Made by a program: the position numbers and the translations under genes
Assembly: GCF_003020125.1 (NCBI RefSeq)
Contig: NZ_PYFW01000016.1
Location: forward strand, 1-64,000
Reading direction: 5' to 3'
Length of the DNA: 64,000 nt
From: Bradyrhizobium sp. MOS003
Lineage (GTDB): Bacteria; Pseudomonadota; Alphaproteobacteria; Rhizobiales; Xanthobacteraceae
In this document: positions 50,413 through 58,952 of the stretch, in pieces
How the letters are laid out: the number at the start of each line of letters is the position of its first letter
How positions within the stretch are numbered: the first letter of the stretch is position 1
The notes under the pieces: generated by a model
Seen by the model: only the letters and a program-made list of their open reading frames with translations
What the model was told of the DNA's origin: nothing
The model's database searches: none

Positions 50413-53400
50413 CTACTCCGCAGCGCGGTGCGCTACGTCTTTTGGTGCCGGCGCCGCTCCGTGATGAGCGTCCGCCTCGGCATCCTCGCTGTGCACGATC
50501 AGCCGCCTGGCGAAGCGCCAGATCAGGGCGCCGAGATCGTCCATCACCATGAACATCGCGGGCACGAACACCAGCGAAAGGATGGTCGAGAAGATCAGGC
50601 CGCCGATCACTGCGAGCGCCATCGGCGAGCGGAACTCGCCGCCGGCGCCGACCGCGAGCGCGCTCGGCATCATGCCCGCGGCCATCGCGATGGTGGTCAT
50701 CACGATCGGGCGGGCGCGCTTCATGCCGGCGTCGATCATGGCCTCGTCGCGCGGCTTGCCGGCGTGAATCGCTTCGATCGCAAATTCCACCAGCATGATC
50801 GCGTTCTTCGTGACGATGCCCATCAGCATCAGGATGCCGATCCACACCGGCGTGGTCAGCTGCTTGCCGGTGAGGAGCAGGGCGGCGATGGCGCCACCGA
50901 TCGAGAGGGGCAGCGAGAACAGGATGGTGATCGGCTGCAGGAAGGTGCCGAACAGCAGCACCAGCACGGCGTAGACCATCATCAGGCCCGCCGTGATCGC
51001 GGTGGCGAAGCCGTCGGACAGCTCGTTGAGGCTTTCGGCATCGCCGGAGGGAGAGACCTTCACGCCCTTCGGCCGGCTCTTCATCACCGGCAGGTCGTAG
51101 ATCTTCTTGGTCGCGTCGCCTAGCGCGGCGGATCCGACGAGGTCGGCGGCGACGGTCGCCTGCCGCTCACGATCGTAGCGGTTGATGCTGGTCGGACCCT
51201 GGTCGAGCTTGACGTCGGCGATGACCGAGAGCGGCACGCCGCCCTTCTCGCCGTGCTCACCGAGCGGCACGCGCAACTGTTCCAGCGTCTTCAGATTGCC
51301 GCGCGCGGCATCCTCAAGCTGTACGCGGATCGGCACCAGACGGTCGCCGACGTCGAACTTGGCGAGCGCGGGTCCGACGTCGCCGATGGTGGCGACGCGG
51401 ATGGTCTGCGACAGGCTTTCGGTCGAGACGCCGAGCCGCGCGGCGAGATCGGCGCGCGGTTCGACGCGCAGCTCCGGCCGCTCCAGCGTGGTTTCAGAGA
51501 TCACGTTGGAGATGGTGGGAATGCGCTTCATCTGCGTCGCGAGCTCGCTCGCGAAATTGTTGACGATGTTGGCATCGACCCCGGTTACCACCAGCGAGAT
51601 GGCGCGCAGGCCGTTCTCGTCCAGGAACCAGAAGCGGATGTCCGGGATGTTCTCCAGTTCCTGGCTGATCGAGAATTCGAGCTCGCGCTGGGTGATGTCG
51701 CGGGCATCCTTGGGTGTGTAATTGATGATCAGCGAGGCACGGCGCACTTCCTGGGTGCCCGGCGGGACGCGCCCGCCGTCGACGAAGATGCTCTTCACCT
51801 CCGGCCGCTTGCGCAGGCGCGCGACGATGTCCTCGGTGACCTTCTCCGTGTAGGCGAGCTGAGTGCCCGGCGGCAGCTCAAGCGCCAGCAGCGAGCGTGC
51901 GCTGTCCTGCGCCGGCAGGAATCCCTGCGGCAGCAGCGTGATGCTCCAGATCGAGGCAGCGAACACGCCGAAGCCGATCAGCACCGTGATGAAATAATGC
52001 TTCACCGACCAGGCCACGAGCCGATGATAGGACCGCAATATGCGGCCGGGCGGCGGCTCCTCGTGCGTATGGTGTTTGAGGAAGTAGGCCGCCAGCACCG
52101 GTGTGACGAAGCGAGCGGCGAGCAGCGAGAAGAACACCTGCACCGAGACGGTGATGCCGAACTGCTTGAAGAACTGTCCGGCGATGCCCGACATGAAGCT
52201 TGCGGGTGCGAAGATCGCGATGATCGTCAGCGAGATCGCGATCACCGCGAGGCCGATCTCGTCGGCGGCTTCGAGGGCGGCGCGATAGGGCGATTTGCCC
52301 ATGTTCATGTGCCGGACGATGTTCTCGATCTCGACGATGGCGTCGTCGACGAGAATACCTGTCGACAGCGTGATGGCGAGGAAGCTGACGAGGTTCAGCG
52401 AGAAGCCGAGCAGGTCCATCGCCCAGAACGCCGGGAAGATCGACAGGGGCAGCGATATCGCGGCAATGATGGTCGCGCGCAGGTCGCGCAGGAAAAGCAG
52501 CACGATGATGACGGCAAGGATGGCGCCCTCGAACAGGGTCGAGATCGCCGCGTGGTAATTGCCGTTGGTGTATTCGACCGAGGTGTCAATCACCTTGAGG
52601 TCGACGTCGGGATAGGCGGCCTTGAGCGCGTCGACGCGCTTCTGCACGGCCTCGGCCACCTTCACGTCGCTGGCGCCCTTGGAGCGCTTGATGCCGAGCG
52701 CGACGATGGGCTCGCCGTTGAAGCGGGCGAAGGTGCGGCGGTCGGCGATGGTGTCGGTGACGGTGCCGAGATCGTCGAGCCGGACTTCGCCGCCGCCGAA
52801 CAGCGGGATCATGGTGCCGGCGAGGTCGCCCAGCGTCTTGGCCCCGGCGAGCGTGCGGATCGCCTGGTCGTTCTTGCCGATCTCGGCGCGGCCGCCGGCG
52901 ACGTCGACATTGGTGCCGCGCAGGCTCTGGCTGACATTGACGGCAGTCAGGCCCATCGCCTGCAGGCGATCGGGATCGAGCGAGACCAGGATCTCGCGCT
53001 CGACACCGCCGATGCGCTCGACCTGGGCAACGCCGCGGACGCCTTGCAGGGCGCGCTTGACCACGTCGTCGACGAAATAGGAGAGCTGCTCCGGCGTCTT
53101 GCCGGGCGAGATCGCGGCATAGGTGACGATGGGCAGGCCGATCACGTCGACGCGCTGGATCAGCGGCTCGGTGACGTTCTGCGGCAGGTTGGAGCGCACG
53201 CGCGTCACCGCGTCCTTGACGTCGTTGAGGGCGCGGTCGGTGTTGGTCTCCAGCGCGAACTGGATCGTGGTGACCGACACGCCGTCGGTGATCTGTGAGG
53301 TGATGTGCCGCACGCCCTCGACGCCAGAGACCGCGTCTTCGACCGTCTTGGTGACCTGCGATTCGAGTTCGGCGGGCGCCGCGCCGAATTGCGAGACCAC

Positions 53401-53547
53401 GACCGAGATCACGGGAATGTCGGCCGACGGCAGCCGAGTCACGGCGAGCTTGGTGAAGGAGACCCAGCCGAGAACCAGCAGGATGATCGAGAAGACGACC
53501 GACGGCAGCGGATTACGAATCGACCATGCCGAGATATTGAGTGCCAT
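50413..53547 (-). CDS. RND efflux pump inner-membrane subunit (HAE1 type)
   Basis: A 1044-residue proton-driven exporter. Twelve membrane spans are arranged in the usual two halves with large periplasmic loops. The proton-relay Asp pair is in GILVDDAIVEIENI in membrane span 4. The N-terminus NISAWSIRNPLPSVVFSIILL is typical. Length fits the AcrB/MexB group. Its ATG overlaps the stop of the adaptor gene by one base. No outer-membrane channel gene follows, so a TolC-like partner is encoded elsewhere. Substrates are unknown. The C-terminal 40 residues are acidic and His-containing (HSEDAEADAHHG), longer than usual. Confidence 0.95.
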   Translation of the reverse strand: MALNISAWSIRNPLPSVVFSIILLVLGWVSFTKLAVTRLPSADIPVISVVVSQFGAAPAELESQVTKTVEDAVSGVEGVRHITSQITDGVSVTTIQFALETNTDRALNDVKDAVTRVRSNLPQNVTEPLIQRVDVIGLPIVTYAAISPGKTPEQLSYFVDDVVKRALQGVRGVAQVERIGGVEREILVSLDPDRLQAMGLTAVNVSQSLRGTNVDVAGGRAEIGKNDQAIRTLAGAKTLGDLAGTMIPLFGGGEVRLDDLGTVTDTIADRRTFARFNGEPIVALGIKRSKGASDVKVAEAVQKRVDALKAAYPDVDLKVIDTSVEYTNGNYHAAISTLFEGAILAVIIVLLFLRDLRATIIAAISLPLSIFPAFWAMDLLGFSLNLVSFLAITLSTGILVDDAIVEIENIVRHMNMGKSPYRAALEAADEIGLAVIAISLTIIAIFAPASFMSGIAGQFFKQFGITVSVQVFFSLLAARFVTPVLAAYFLKHHTHEEPPPGRILRSYHRLVAWSVKHYFITVLIGFGVFAASIWSITLLPQGFLPAQDSARSLLALELPPGTQLAYTEKVTEDIVARLRKRPEVKSIFVDGGRVPPGTQEVRRASLIINYTPKDARDITQRELEFSISQELENIPDIRFWFLDENGLRAISLVVTGVDANIVNNFASELATQMKRIPTISNVISETTLERPELRVEPRADLAARLGVSTESLSQTIRVATIGDVGPALAKFDVGDRLVPIRVQLEDAARGNLKTLEQLRVPLGEHGEKGGVPLSVIADVKLDQGPTSINRYDRERQATVAADLVGSAALGDATKKIYDLPVMKSRPKGVKVSPSGDAESLNELSDGFATAITAGLMMVYAVLVLLFGTFLQPITILFSLPLSIGGAIAALLLTGKQLTTPVWIGILMLMGIVTKNAIMLVEFAIEAIHAGKPRDEAMIDAGMKRARPIVMTTIAMAAGMMPSALAVGAGGEFRSPMALAVIGGLIFSTILSLVFVPAMFMVMDDLGALIWRFARRLIVHSEDAEADAHHGAAPAPKDVAHRAAE

Positions 53548-54476
53548 CAGCGTACCCGCGTGCGATCGAGTTCATCGGCGAACATGGTTTTGATCTGGTC
53601 GCCGTCATGGAGCGAAGAGCCGGCATCAGCTACGACGATTTCGCCGACCTCGAGCCCTTCCAGGATTTCCGTGGCGCTGTCGGACGACAGTCCGACCCGC
53701 ACCTTGCGCGTCTCGATCGTGTTGCCCTTGACGACCTGAATGGTGAGATGGTCGATCGCGGTCTTGGGGATCGAGACGCCGCAGCTTCGCTTGGCGTCGA
53801 TCGAGGCGCGGGCGAACACGCCGACCTTCAGCGAGGGATTGTTGGTGACGCTGATGCGGACGCGGCCGAGCTGCGTGGCGCGGTCGATCTCGGGCGCAAC
53901 CAGCCGGACCCGGCCGATCAGATCGGGCGCGTCGTCTCGGCTGATGCGGACGGTGGCGCCGGCGCTGAGCTTTGGCATGTGCACCGCCGGGACCTGGGCA
54001 TCGAGCTCGATCTCGTTGTTGACGGCGATGCGGAACATCGGGCCGGCCTGCGGCGAAGCGGGCGCGCCGACGATGGTGCGGATCTCGGTGACGAGGCCCG
54101 GCGCGGGTGCCTTCAGCGAGACCGGACCTTGCGGGCCGGGTCGTTGCGGCTGGCCGGGAATCTGCGGCGGCGCGGTCAGGCGCGCCAGCTCCTGGTTGTC
54201 GGTGACGACGGCGCCCTCGGTGACAAAGAGATCGGTGACCCTGGATCCCTCCTGATCGGCGATGACCACGGCCTCGCGGCGCGGCACGAAAAAGCCGGTC
54301 ACGCGCACGAGGTCGGAGAAGCAGGCGTTGGTCGACTTCGTCACTATGACGAGCGCCTCGGTCTGCGTCTCTTTCGGCTCGGGACGCTTGCGATGCTCGA
54401 ACAGGTAATAGCCGACGCCGAGCGCGACGACGAACAGCACAGTTCCGGCGGGCTTGAGATATTCGGAGAGGTTCAT
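53547..54476 (-). CDS. RND pump periplasmic adaptor subunit
   Basis: About 309 residues from ATG 54476. One N-terminal membrane anchor (about 9-28, AGTVLFVVALGVGYYLF), then barrel-sandwich hybrid, beta-barrel and membrane-proximal domains. The core begins CFSDLVRVTGFFVPRREAVV and closes LEVGEIVVADAGSSLHDGDQI. It is paired with the RND pump by a one-base overlap and is a clear paralogue of the orphan adaptor at 24677-25564. The longer open frame to 54560 has no better start. Confidence 0.9.
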   Translation of the reverse strand: MNLSEYLKPAGTVLFVVALGVGYYLFEHRKRPEPKETQTEALVIVTKSTNACFSDLVRVTGFFVPRREAVVIADQEGSRVTDLFVTEGAVVTDNQELARLTAPPQIPGQPQRPGPQGPVSLKAPAPGLVTEIRTIVGAPASPQAGPMFRIAVNNEIELDAQVPAVHMPKLSAGATVRISRDDAPDLIGRVRLVAPEIDRATQLGRVRISVTNNPSLKVGVFARASIDAKRSCGVSIPKTAIDHLTIQVVKGNTIETRKVRVGLSSDSATEILEGLEVGEIVVADAGSSLHDGDQIKTMFADELDRTRVR

Positions 54477-54634
54477 CGCCGGATCATCCTGGCCTGGCTC
54501 ACGGCCGTCCGCGCGAGGCCCATGAAAAGCGTTTCCCTGAAACAAAGCGGCGTCCCGCAAGGCTGCGGGACGCGCTCTGGAAGCGAGACTTTACACCACA
54601 TCACGACTTGTCACTTCAAAGGATTACGTCGTGC

Positions 54635-55312
54635 TCACTTCGATGCGGTGGTCTTGTTTTCCATGTTGACGACCTGGACGCGGCGGTTGGCCTCGGCCAT
54701 CGGCTGGCTAGGATCCTTCAGCTTGCTCTTGCCATAGCCGACGGTGACGAGGTCGGTCGCGGAGATGCTGTATTTGTCGACGAGGTAACGCTTGATCGCA
54801 TCCGCGCGGCGTTCCGACAGATCCTGGTTGTAGGCTTCGCCCCCGGCGGCATCGGTATGACCGGCGACCACGAAGGTGGAGCCCTTCAGGTCGGGACTGG
54901 TCAGCGCGCGGCCGAGCGCCTGCACTGAGGCAAGCGACTTGGCGCTGATATTTGAGGAGTTGTAGTCGAACGTGATCTCGAGATCGATGTTCGGCTTGTC
55001 CTTGGCGACCGAGGCGATCTCCTCGCGCTCGGTCGACGACAGCGAACGCGTCGAGCGGCCGCGCACCGACTGGATCAGCTTGGTCTCCGCCGCGTTCGGC
55101 GCGGGATCGGCCTGCGGAGCGATCGAGAGGCCGCGGGTCAGAGGCTTCTTCTGCGCGGGCGCCAGCGCGCGGACGATGTCGTCCTCGGTGACGTTCTTGC
55201 TGTTGCCGTCGTCGCCGGCGAAGGCGGACGAGGCCGGCAGCGCGGCGCCAAGAGTCATGCCAAGAGCGATGATCGACAGGATCGCGGTAAGTCCCCTTGC
55301 AGTCGATTTCAT
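54635..55312 (-). CDS. OmpA-family peptidoglycan-binding protein
   Basis: About 225 residues from ATG 55312 (GGGAGGG upstream). A signal peptide ends ASSAFAGDD. After a low-complexity region (about 30-110) lies a C-terminal OmpA domain: DLEITFDYNSSNISAKSLASV, VVAGHTDAAGGEAYNQDLSERRADAI and MAEANRRVQVV, with the Asp and Arg residues that bind diaminopimelate. It lacks an outer-membrane barrel. It follows the pseudo-caspase-TPR gene on the same strand after 160 bases and may anchor that protein's complex to the wall; this link is inferred from position. Confidence 0.87.
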   Translation of the reverse strand: MKSTARGLTAILSIIALGMTLGAALPASSAFAGDDGNSKNVTEDDIVRALAPAQKKPLTRGLSIAPQADPAPNAAETKLIQSVRGRSTRSLSSTEREEIASVAKDKPNIDLEITFDYNSSNISAKSLASVQALGRALTSPDLKGSTFVVAGHTDAAGGEAYNQDLSERRADAIKRYLVDKYSISATDLVTVGYGKSKLKDPSQPMAEANRRVQVVNMENKTTASK

Positions 55313-55472
55313 AGCCAGTCCCTCCCTGCGCAGCCAGCGCGCGCGGTTCCAAAATTCCTGCCAGAACTTCTGCAGTGAGCCCCCCGGGGAAGGCCGCCTG
55401 CGGCATCCGTTCGTTAGTCTTCCCGGGGCCACCAAGGGTTCGAGGCGCCGCCTGCCTCAATTCAAAAAAATA

Positions 55473-56996
55473 CTAGCGCACTCCGTAGCTTGCGAATTCC
55501 TGAACGATGTTCGGATCCATCGCCTTGGCATTGGCGATATCGAGCGCGCCTTCCTGGGCGGAGCCGTTGCGCTGCTTGGCGAGGCCGCGTCCGTAGAGCG
55601 AGGAGGTCAGGCGCGGGTTGATCTTCAGGGCCGCATCGAAATCGGCGATGGCATTCTTGACCGCGCCCGATTTGAGGTTGACGAGCCCGCGGCTGTCCAG
55701 CGCGTCGACGAAGTTCGGCCGCAGCCGCAGCGCCTCGTTGCAATCCTTCAGCGCGCCCTGGAGGTCGCCCACCACGGTGCGGGTCCAGCAGCGATTGTTC
55801 AGCGCCTCGACATCCTTGGTGTTGATTCGGAGCGTGTCGTCGAAATCCTTGATGGCGAGGCTGTAGGCGCCCTTGCTGGCATAGACCTGGCCGCGCCGGT
55901 ACAGCGCGTTCACGTCGTCCGGATTGGCCGCGATCTTGGTGGTCAGGCTCTTGATCGTGGGATCGTCAGCCAGCGCGGCAGCGCTCGGGCCGCTGTCCAT
56001 GCTCGGCGCCGGGGCAGTCTCGATCGGCAATACCGGCGGGGGCGGTGGCGGTGGCGGCAAGGCGGCTTCGACCTGCGGCTTCGGCGCCGGCGCAGGCGGT
56101 GGAGGAGGCGCAGGTGCCGCAGCGGTGTCGGCCGGCTTTGACGGCGGCGGCGGTGTCGGCGGGGCGGGCGGCGGGTTCTTGGCGACGACCGGCGGCGGGG
56201 CGGGAGGCGCAGGCGGCGCGCCAGGTGCCGGACGCGATCCGCCACCTCCCGGACTGAAGGAGAAATCTTCGGCCAATGAAGAGGATATCCACGGCACCTG
56301 CTCGCCACGCGAAGCGCGGGTGACGCCCATCTTGGTCCGATTCAACGTCTCCTCGGCCATCAGGTCGGGGACCCGGATCTCCTTCAGGAGTTCCTGGACG
56401 AACAGGCTGTGCTCGCCGCCGGCGTCGGAGACCACCGAAGCCAGCGCTGCCGAATACATCACCAGCGTGCCGTTCGGCGCGATCACCGGGGTCAGGCCGG
56501 CCGAGAAGCTGCGGAACCGGCGCTCGAACGGGTTGCGCCTGGAGGCGTCGATCAGCGCGATCTTGACGCCGGCGCCGCGGGTGTTGAGCTCGCCGAGGAC
56601 GGTCTCGAGGCTGAAACCGTCACGGCGCACGTCGGATTCGGTCCAGATTTGCGCATCGATCGGCAGCATGTAGCTCTGGCGCGCCGACTGGATGCCGAAG
56701 CCGCTGAAGAACACCAGCGCCACCGATCCCGGCTTGATCTTGCCGTAGAGCTTGTCGAAGGCGCGGCGCATGCCGTCGCCGGTCAGATTCTCGGCGATCT
56801 CGACCGAAAAGCCATCGCGCTTGAGCTCGTCGGCGACGTCACGGGCATCGTTGATCGGTTCCTTCAGCGGGGCATCCGCGTCCGGATATTTGGCGTTGCC
56901 GATGACCAGCGCGAAGCGATCACCGGCCGCAAGCGACGGGGCAGTCGGGACGAGCGAGACGAGCAAGGACAGAAGAAAGAAGAAGCGAATTTTCAT
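55473..56996 (-). CDS. Exported pseudo-caspase with proline-rich linker and TPR repeats
   Basis: A 507-residue protein. Signal peptide 1-23 (ending PSLAA); caspase/metacaspase-like domain about 26-235 (DRFALVIGNAKYPDADAPL); proline-rich linker about 245-345 with runs of Pro; then about four TPR-like helices pairs (345-490: DVNALYRRGQVYASKGAYSLAIKDFDDTLRI and relatives). The catalytic His is replaced by Phe100 (FFSGFGIQ) and the catalytic Cys by Ser152 (LIDASRRNP), so proteolysis is unlikely. TPRs suggest protein binding in the periplasm. Paralogue of the protein at 23628-24476. A perfect CRP-type palindrome lies 249 bases upstream. Confidence 0.87.
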   Translation of the reverse strand: MKIRFFFLLSLLVSLVPTAPSLAAGDRFALVIGNAKYPDADAPLKEPINDARDVADELKRDGFSVEIAENLTGDGMRRAFDKLYGKIKPGSVALVFFSGFGIQSARQSYMLPIDAQIWTESDVRRDGFSLETVLGELNTRGAGVKIALIDASRRNPFERRFRSFSAGLTPVIAPNGTLVMYSAALASVVSDAGGEHSLFVQELLKEIRVPDLMAEETLNRTKMGVTRASRGEQVPWISSSLAEDFSFSPGGGGSRPAPGAPPAPPAPPPVVAKNPPPAPPTPPPPSKPADTAAAPAPPPPPAPAPKPQVEAALPPPPPPPPVLPIETAPAPSMDSGPSAAALADDPTIKSLTTKIAANPDDVNALYRRGQVYASKGAYSLAIKDFDDTLRINTKDVEALNNRCWTRTVVGDLQGALKDCNEALRLRPNFVDALDSRGLVNLKSGAVKNAIADFDAALKINPRLTSSLYGRGLAKQRNGSAQEGALDIANAKAMDPNIVQEFASYGVR

Positions 56997-57375
56997 AATC
57001 AGCGCGGTCCAGCCAAAAAGGCGCCGTTACCAGCTTGCGCCGCGGCGACCTTAACTTACGCTTCCTGCATTATCAAACCGGGGACGGATGGCGTCAACCG
57101 CTTGGAGATTCGGCGTAATCGCGACGATTGACCGCAATGCCCGGGCGTGCCGCAAGGGGAATAAACGGGATGTCATGTTTGCGCTCGACGTGGTCCGGCT
57201 CGATCTTACCGGCGGCACGTTAGGGCCTCCATGACGCGAAAAATGTGATTGGTCTCACATTGAGAGCATAGCTCCGTCGCGCCGCGAGGCGTTTGACCTT
57301 TGCACCGGACAATGGCTTGGTGCGCAGGATCCTCCCGGCAGGTCCACTCAGAAAAGCAAAGCAAAAGCAAGAATC
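56997..57375. other. Divergent intergenic region
   Basis: 379 bases between the pseudo-caspase-TPR gene (minus) and the metallo-beta-lactamase-fold gene (plus). It contains the CRP-type palindrome at 57243-57262. No small gene, repeat or RNA was recognised in the remainder. Confidence 0.55.
57243..57262. promoter_or_regulatory. Perfect CRP-type palindrome with extended arms
   Basis: AATGTGA-TTGGTC-TCACATT has seven-base perfect arms; the core TGTGA-N6-TCACA spans 57245-57260. It is 113 bases before the ATG at 57376 and about 247 bases before the pseudo-caspase ATG at 56996. Confidence 0.6.
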
Positions 57376-58182
57376 ATGGGAAACGCCTACGAAATCTACG
57401 CCCTGCGCTATGCTACGATGTCGCCGCGCACCCCCAGCATGAACTTCCTTCAGCCCGATCCGCATGACAGTGCGGCGCAGGATCTCGACTATTTCGTCTG
57501 GCTGATCCGAGGGCACGGCCGCGACATCCTGGTCGACACCGGCTTCAATGCCGAGGAGGCGAGCGCGCGGGCGCGCAAGCTGACGCTCAATCCGGTCGAC
57601 GCGCTGGAGCGTTTTGGCGTCGCGGCCTCGAGCATTCGCGACGTCATCGTGACGCATCTGCATTACGATCACGCCGGCAATCTCGATCGCTTCCAGAATG
57701 CGCGCTTCCACCTCCAGGAGCGCGAGATGGCTTATGCGACGGGACGCTGCATGTGCAACGGCCTGCTGCGACATCCGTTCTCGGTCGAGCACGTCACGCA
57801 GATGGTGCGCCACGTCTATGGCGAGCGCGTCACTTTCTATTCCGGCGACGGCGAGGTCGCGCCCGGCGTCACCGTGCATCGTGTCGGCGGCCACTCCGAC
57901 GGCCTGCAGGTGGTCAGGGTCGAAACCGCACGCGGGCCGGTGGTGCTGGCGTCCGATGCCGCGCATTACTACGCCAATCTGCAGCGCAAGAGCCCGTTCC
58001 CGATCGTCTACAATGTCGGCGACATGGCGGTCGGCTGGGAGACAATCGAGCGCCTCGCCGGCCATCCTGATCGCTTCATCCCCGGCCACGATCCGATCGT
58101 GACCGAGATCTATCCGCGCGCCAGCGACAAGGTCGACGCCTGGGCGCTGCACCTGTCGCCGACGCGGTCGTTTGCGAAATAG
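57376..58182 (+). CDS. Metallo-beta-lactamase-fold hydrolase, AHL-lactonase-like
   Basis: A 268-residue cytoplasmic enzyme. The dizinc motif HLHYDHAG (His94, His96, Asp98, His99) is intact, with a further His in GGHSDG, Asp in ASDAAHYY and His in PGHDP. The N-terminal layout (YALRYATM...DYFVWLIRGHGRDILVDTGF) and length match the AttM/AiiA-like N-acylhomoserine lactonase branch. The broader family hydrolyses many lactones and esters, so quorum quenching is only one possibility. It is followed by a repeat and then the homogentisate cluster, with which no shared regulation is evident. Confidence 0.83.
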   Translation: MGNAYEIYALRYATMSPRTPSMNFLQPDPHDSAAQDLDYFVWLIRGHGRDILVDTGFNAEEASARARKLTLNPVDALERFGVAASSIRDVIVTHLHYDHAGNLDRFQNARFHLQEREMAYATGRCMCNGLLRHPFSVEHVTQMVRHVYGERVTFYSGDGEVAPGVTVHRVGGHSDGLQVVRVETARGPVVLASDAAHYYANLQRKSPFPIVYNVGDMAVGWETIERLAGHPDRFIPGHDPIVTEIYPRASDKVDAWALHLSPTRSFAK

Positions 58183-58186
58183 AAGT

Positions 58187-58291
58187 TGTCATTCCGGGGC
58201 GCGCGAAGCGCGAGCCCGGACTCCATTGATCGACGTAACCGGTGGCGGGATGGATTCCGGGTTCGCCGCTAGCGCGGCGCCCCGGAATGAG
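58187..58291. repeat. Palindromic interspersed repeat (CATTCCGGGG family)
   Basis: Starts TGTCATTCCGGGGCGCGC and ends GCGCCCCGGAATGAG; inner blocks CCCGGACTCCATTG and GGATTCCGGG pair as in the copies at 13009-13130 and 63144-63240. It lies between the convergent lactonase-like and MarR genes. Confidence 0.8.
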
Positions 58292-58299
58292 AGCGATGG

Positions 58300-58842
58300 T
58301 CAATACGCCTGCTTGGCGTCCGCTTCCCTGCTGGTCTGGATCAGATCGAGGCTCTCCTCGATCTTGCCGAGCAGCGCCGAGAGCTGCTTGCGTTCCTGCG
58401 CGGACAGGCAGGCGAGGATCTCGTCCTCCCGCCGCAGCAGTTGCGGGAATAGCTCTTCGTAGAGCGCGCGGCCCTTCGTCGTCAGTTGCAGGCGGAATTC
58501 GCGGCGGTCGGCTTCGTTCTCGACCCGCTCGATCATCTCCTCGCCGAGCAGCGTCGTCACCGCGCGGCTGATGGTGGATTTGTGCGTGCGGGTGCATTGC
58601 GCGATGTACTGAGCGCTGCAGGCGTCGTTGCGGAACCCAAGCGTGGCGATCACGCGCCAGGCCGGAATATCGAGACCGTGCCGTTCCTGATATTCGACCG
58701 AGAGCGCGGAACTGACCTCCGCTGCGAGCCGGTTGAGACGGAACGGCACGAACTTGAATAGGTCGAGCCGTGCCTTTGGCCGCGCCGAGGCCTCATCGGC
58801 CTCGCGTGTCTTCAGTGCGATATCGCCAGATGTCCTCGCCAA
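58300..58842 (-). CDS. MarR-family regulator of the homogentisate cluster
   Basis: A 180-residue protein with a winged-helix domain (about 55-130): DIPAWRVIATLGFRND, CSAQYIAQCTRTHKSTISRAVTTLLGEEMIERVENEADRREFRLQLT. Dimerisation helices flank it. It is divergent from the aromatic hydroxylase gene with 110 bases between, and a near-palindrome in that space is its probable operator. By analogy with other MarR proteins beside aromatic catabolic genes, it should repress the cluster until an aromatic acid binds. The N-terminal 25 residues are variable and charged. Confidence 0.87.
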   Translation of the reverse strand: MARTSGDIALKTREADEASARPKARLDLFKFVPFRLNRLAAEVSSALSVEYQERHGLDIPAWRVIATLGFRNDACSAQYIAQCTRTHKSTISRAVTTLLGEEMIERVENEADRREFRLQLTTKGRALYEELFPQLLRREDEILACLSAQERKQLSALLGKIEESLDLIQTSREADAKQAY

Positions 58843-58890
58843 GGCGCGCGCTCCGAATTCCAGTTGACGGCCGGCCGGCTCCGGTCCAAA

Positions 58891-58910
58891 ATAGTTGCAC
58901 GTGAGACTAT
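58891..58910. promoter_or_regulatory. Candidate MarR operator
   Basis: ATAGTTGCAC and GTGAGACTAT pair at eight of ten positions as an inverted repeat. It lies between the divergent MarR regulator (start 58842) and hydroxylase (start 58953) genes, 42 bases before the latter, where binding would block the promoter. Confidence 0.65.
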
Positions 58911-58952
58911 CTAGCAGATCAGCCTTCTTCTGACCAGAGCTGAGGTTAGCGC

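Noticed and set aside
51253..53298. A 681-codon plus-strand frame opposite the RND pump
   Set aside because: Antisense shadow; composition dominated by Arg, Asp, Glu, Gly and His, no family motif.
55461..55475. T-run just after the pseudo-caspase-TPR stop codon on the minus strand
   Set aside because: No stem precedes it, so it was not called a terminator.
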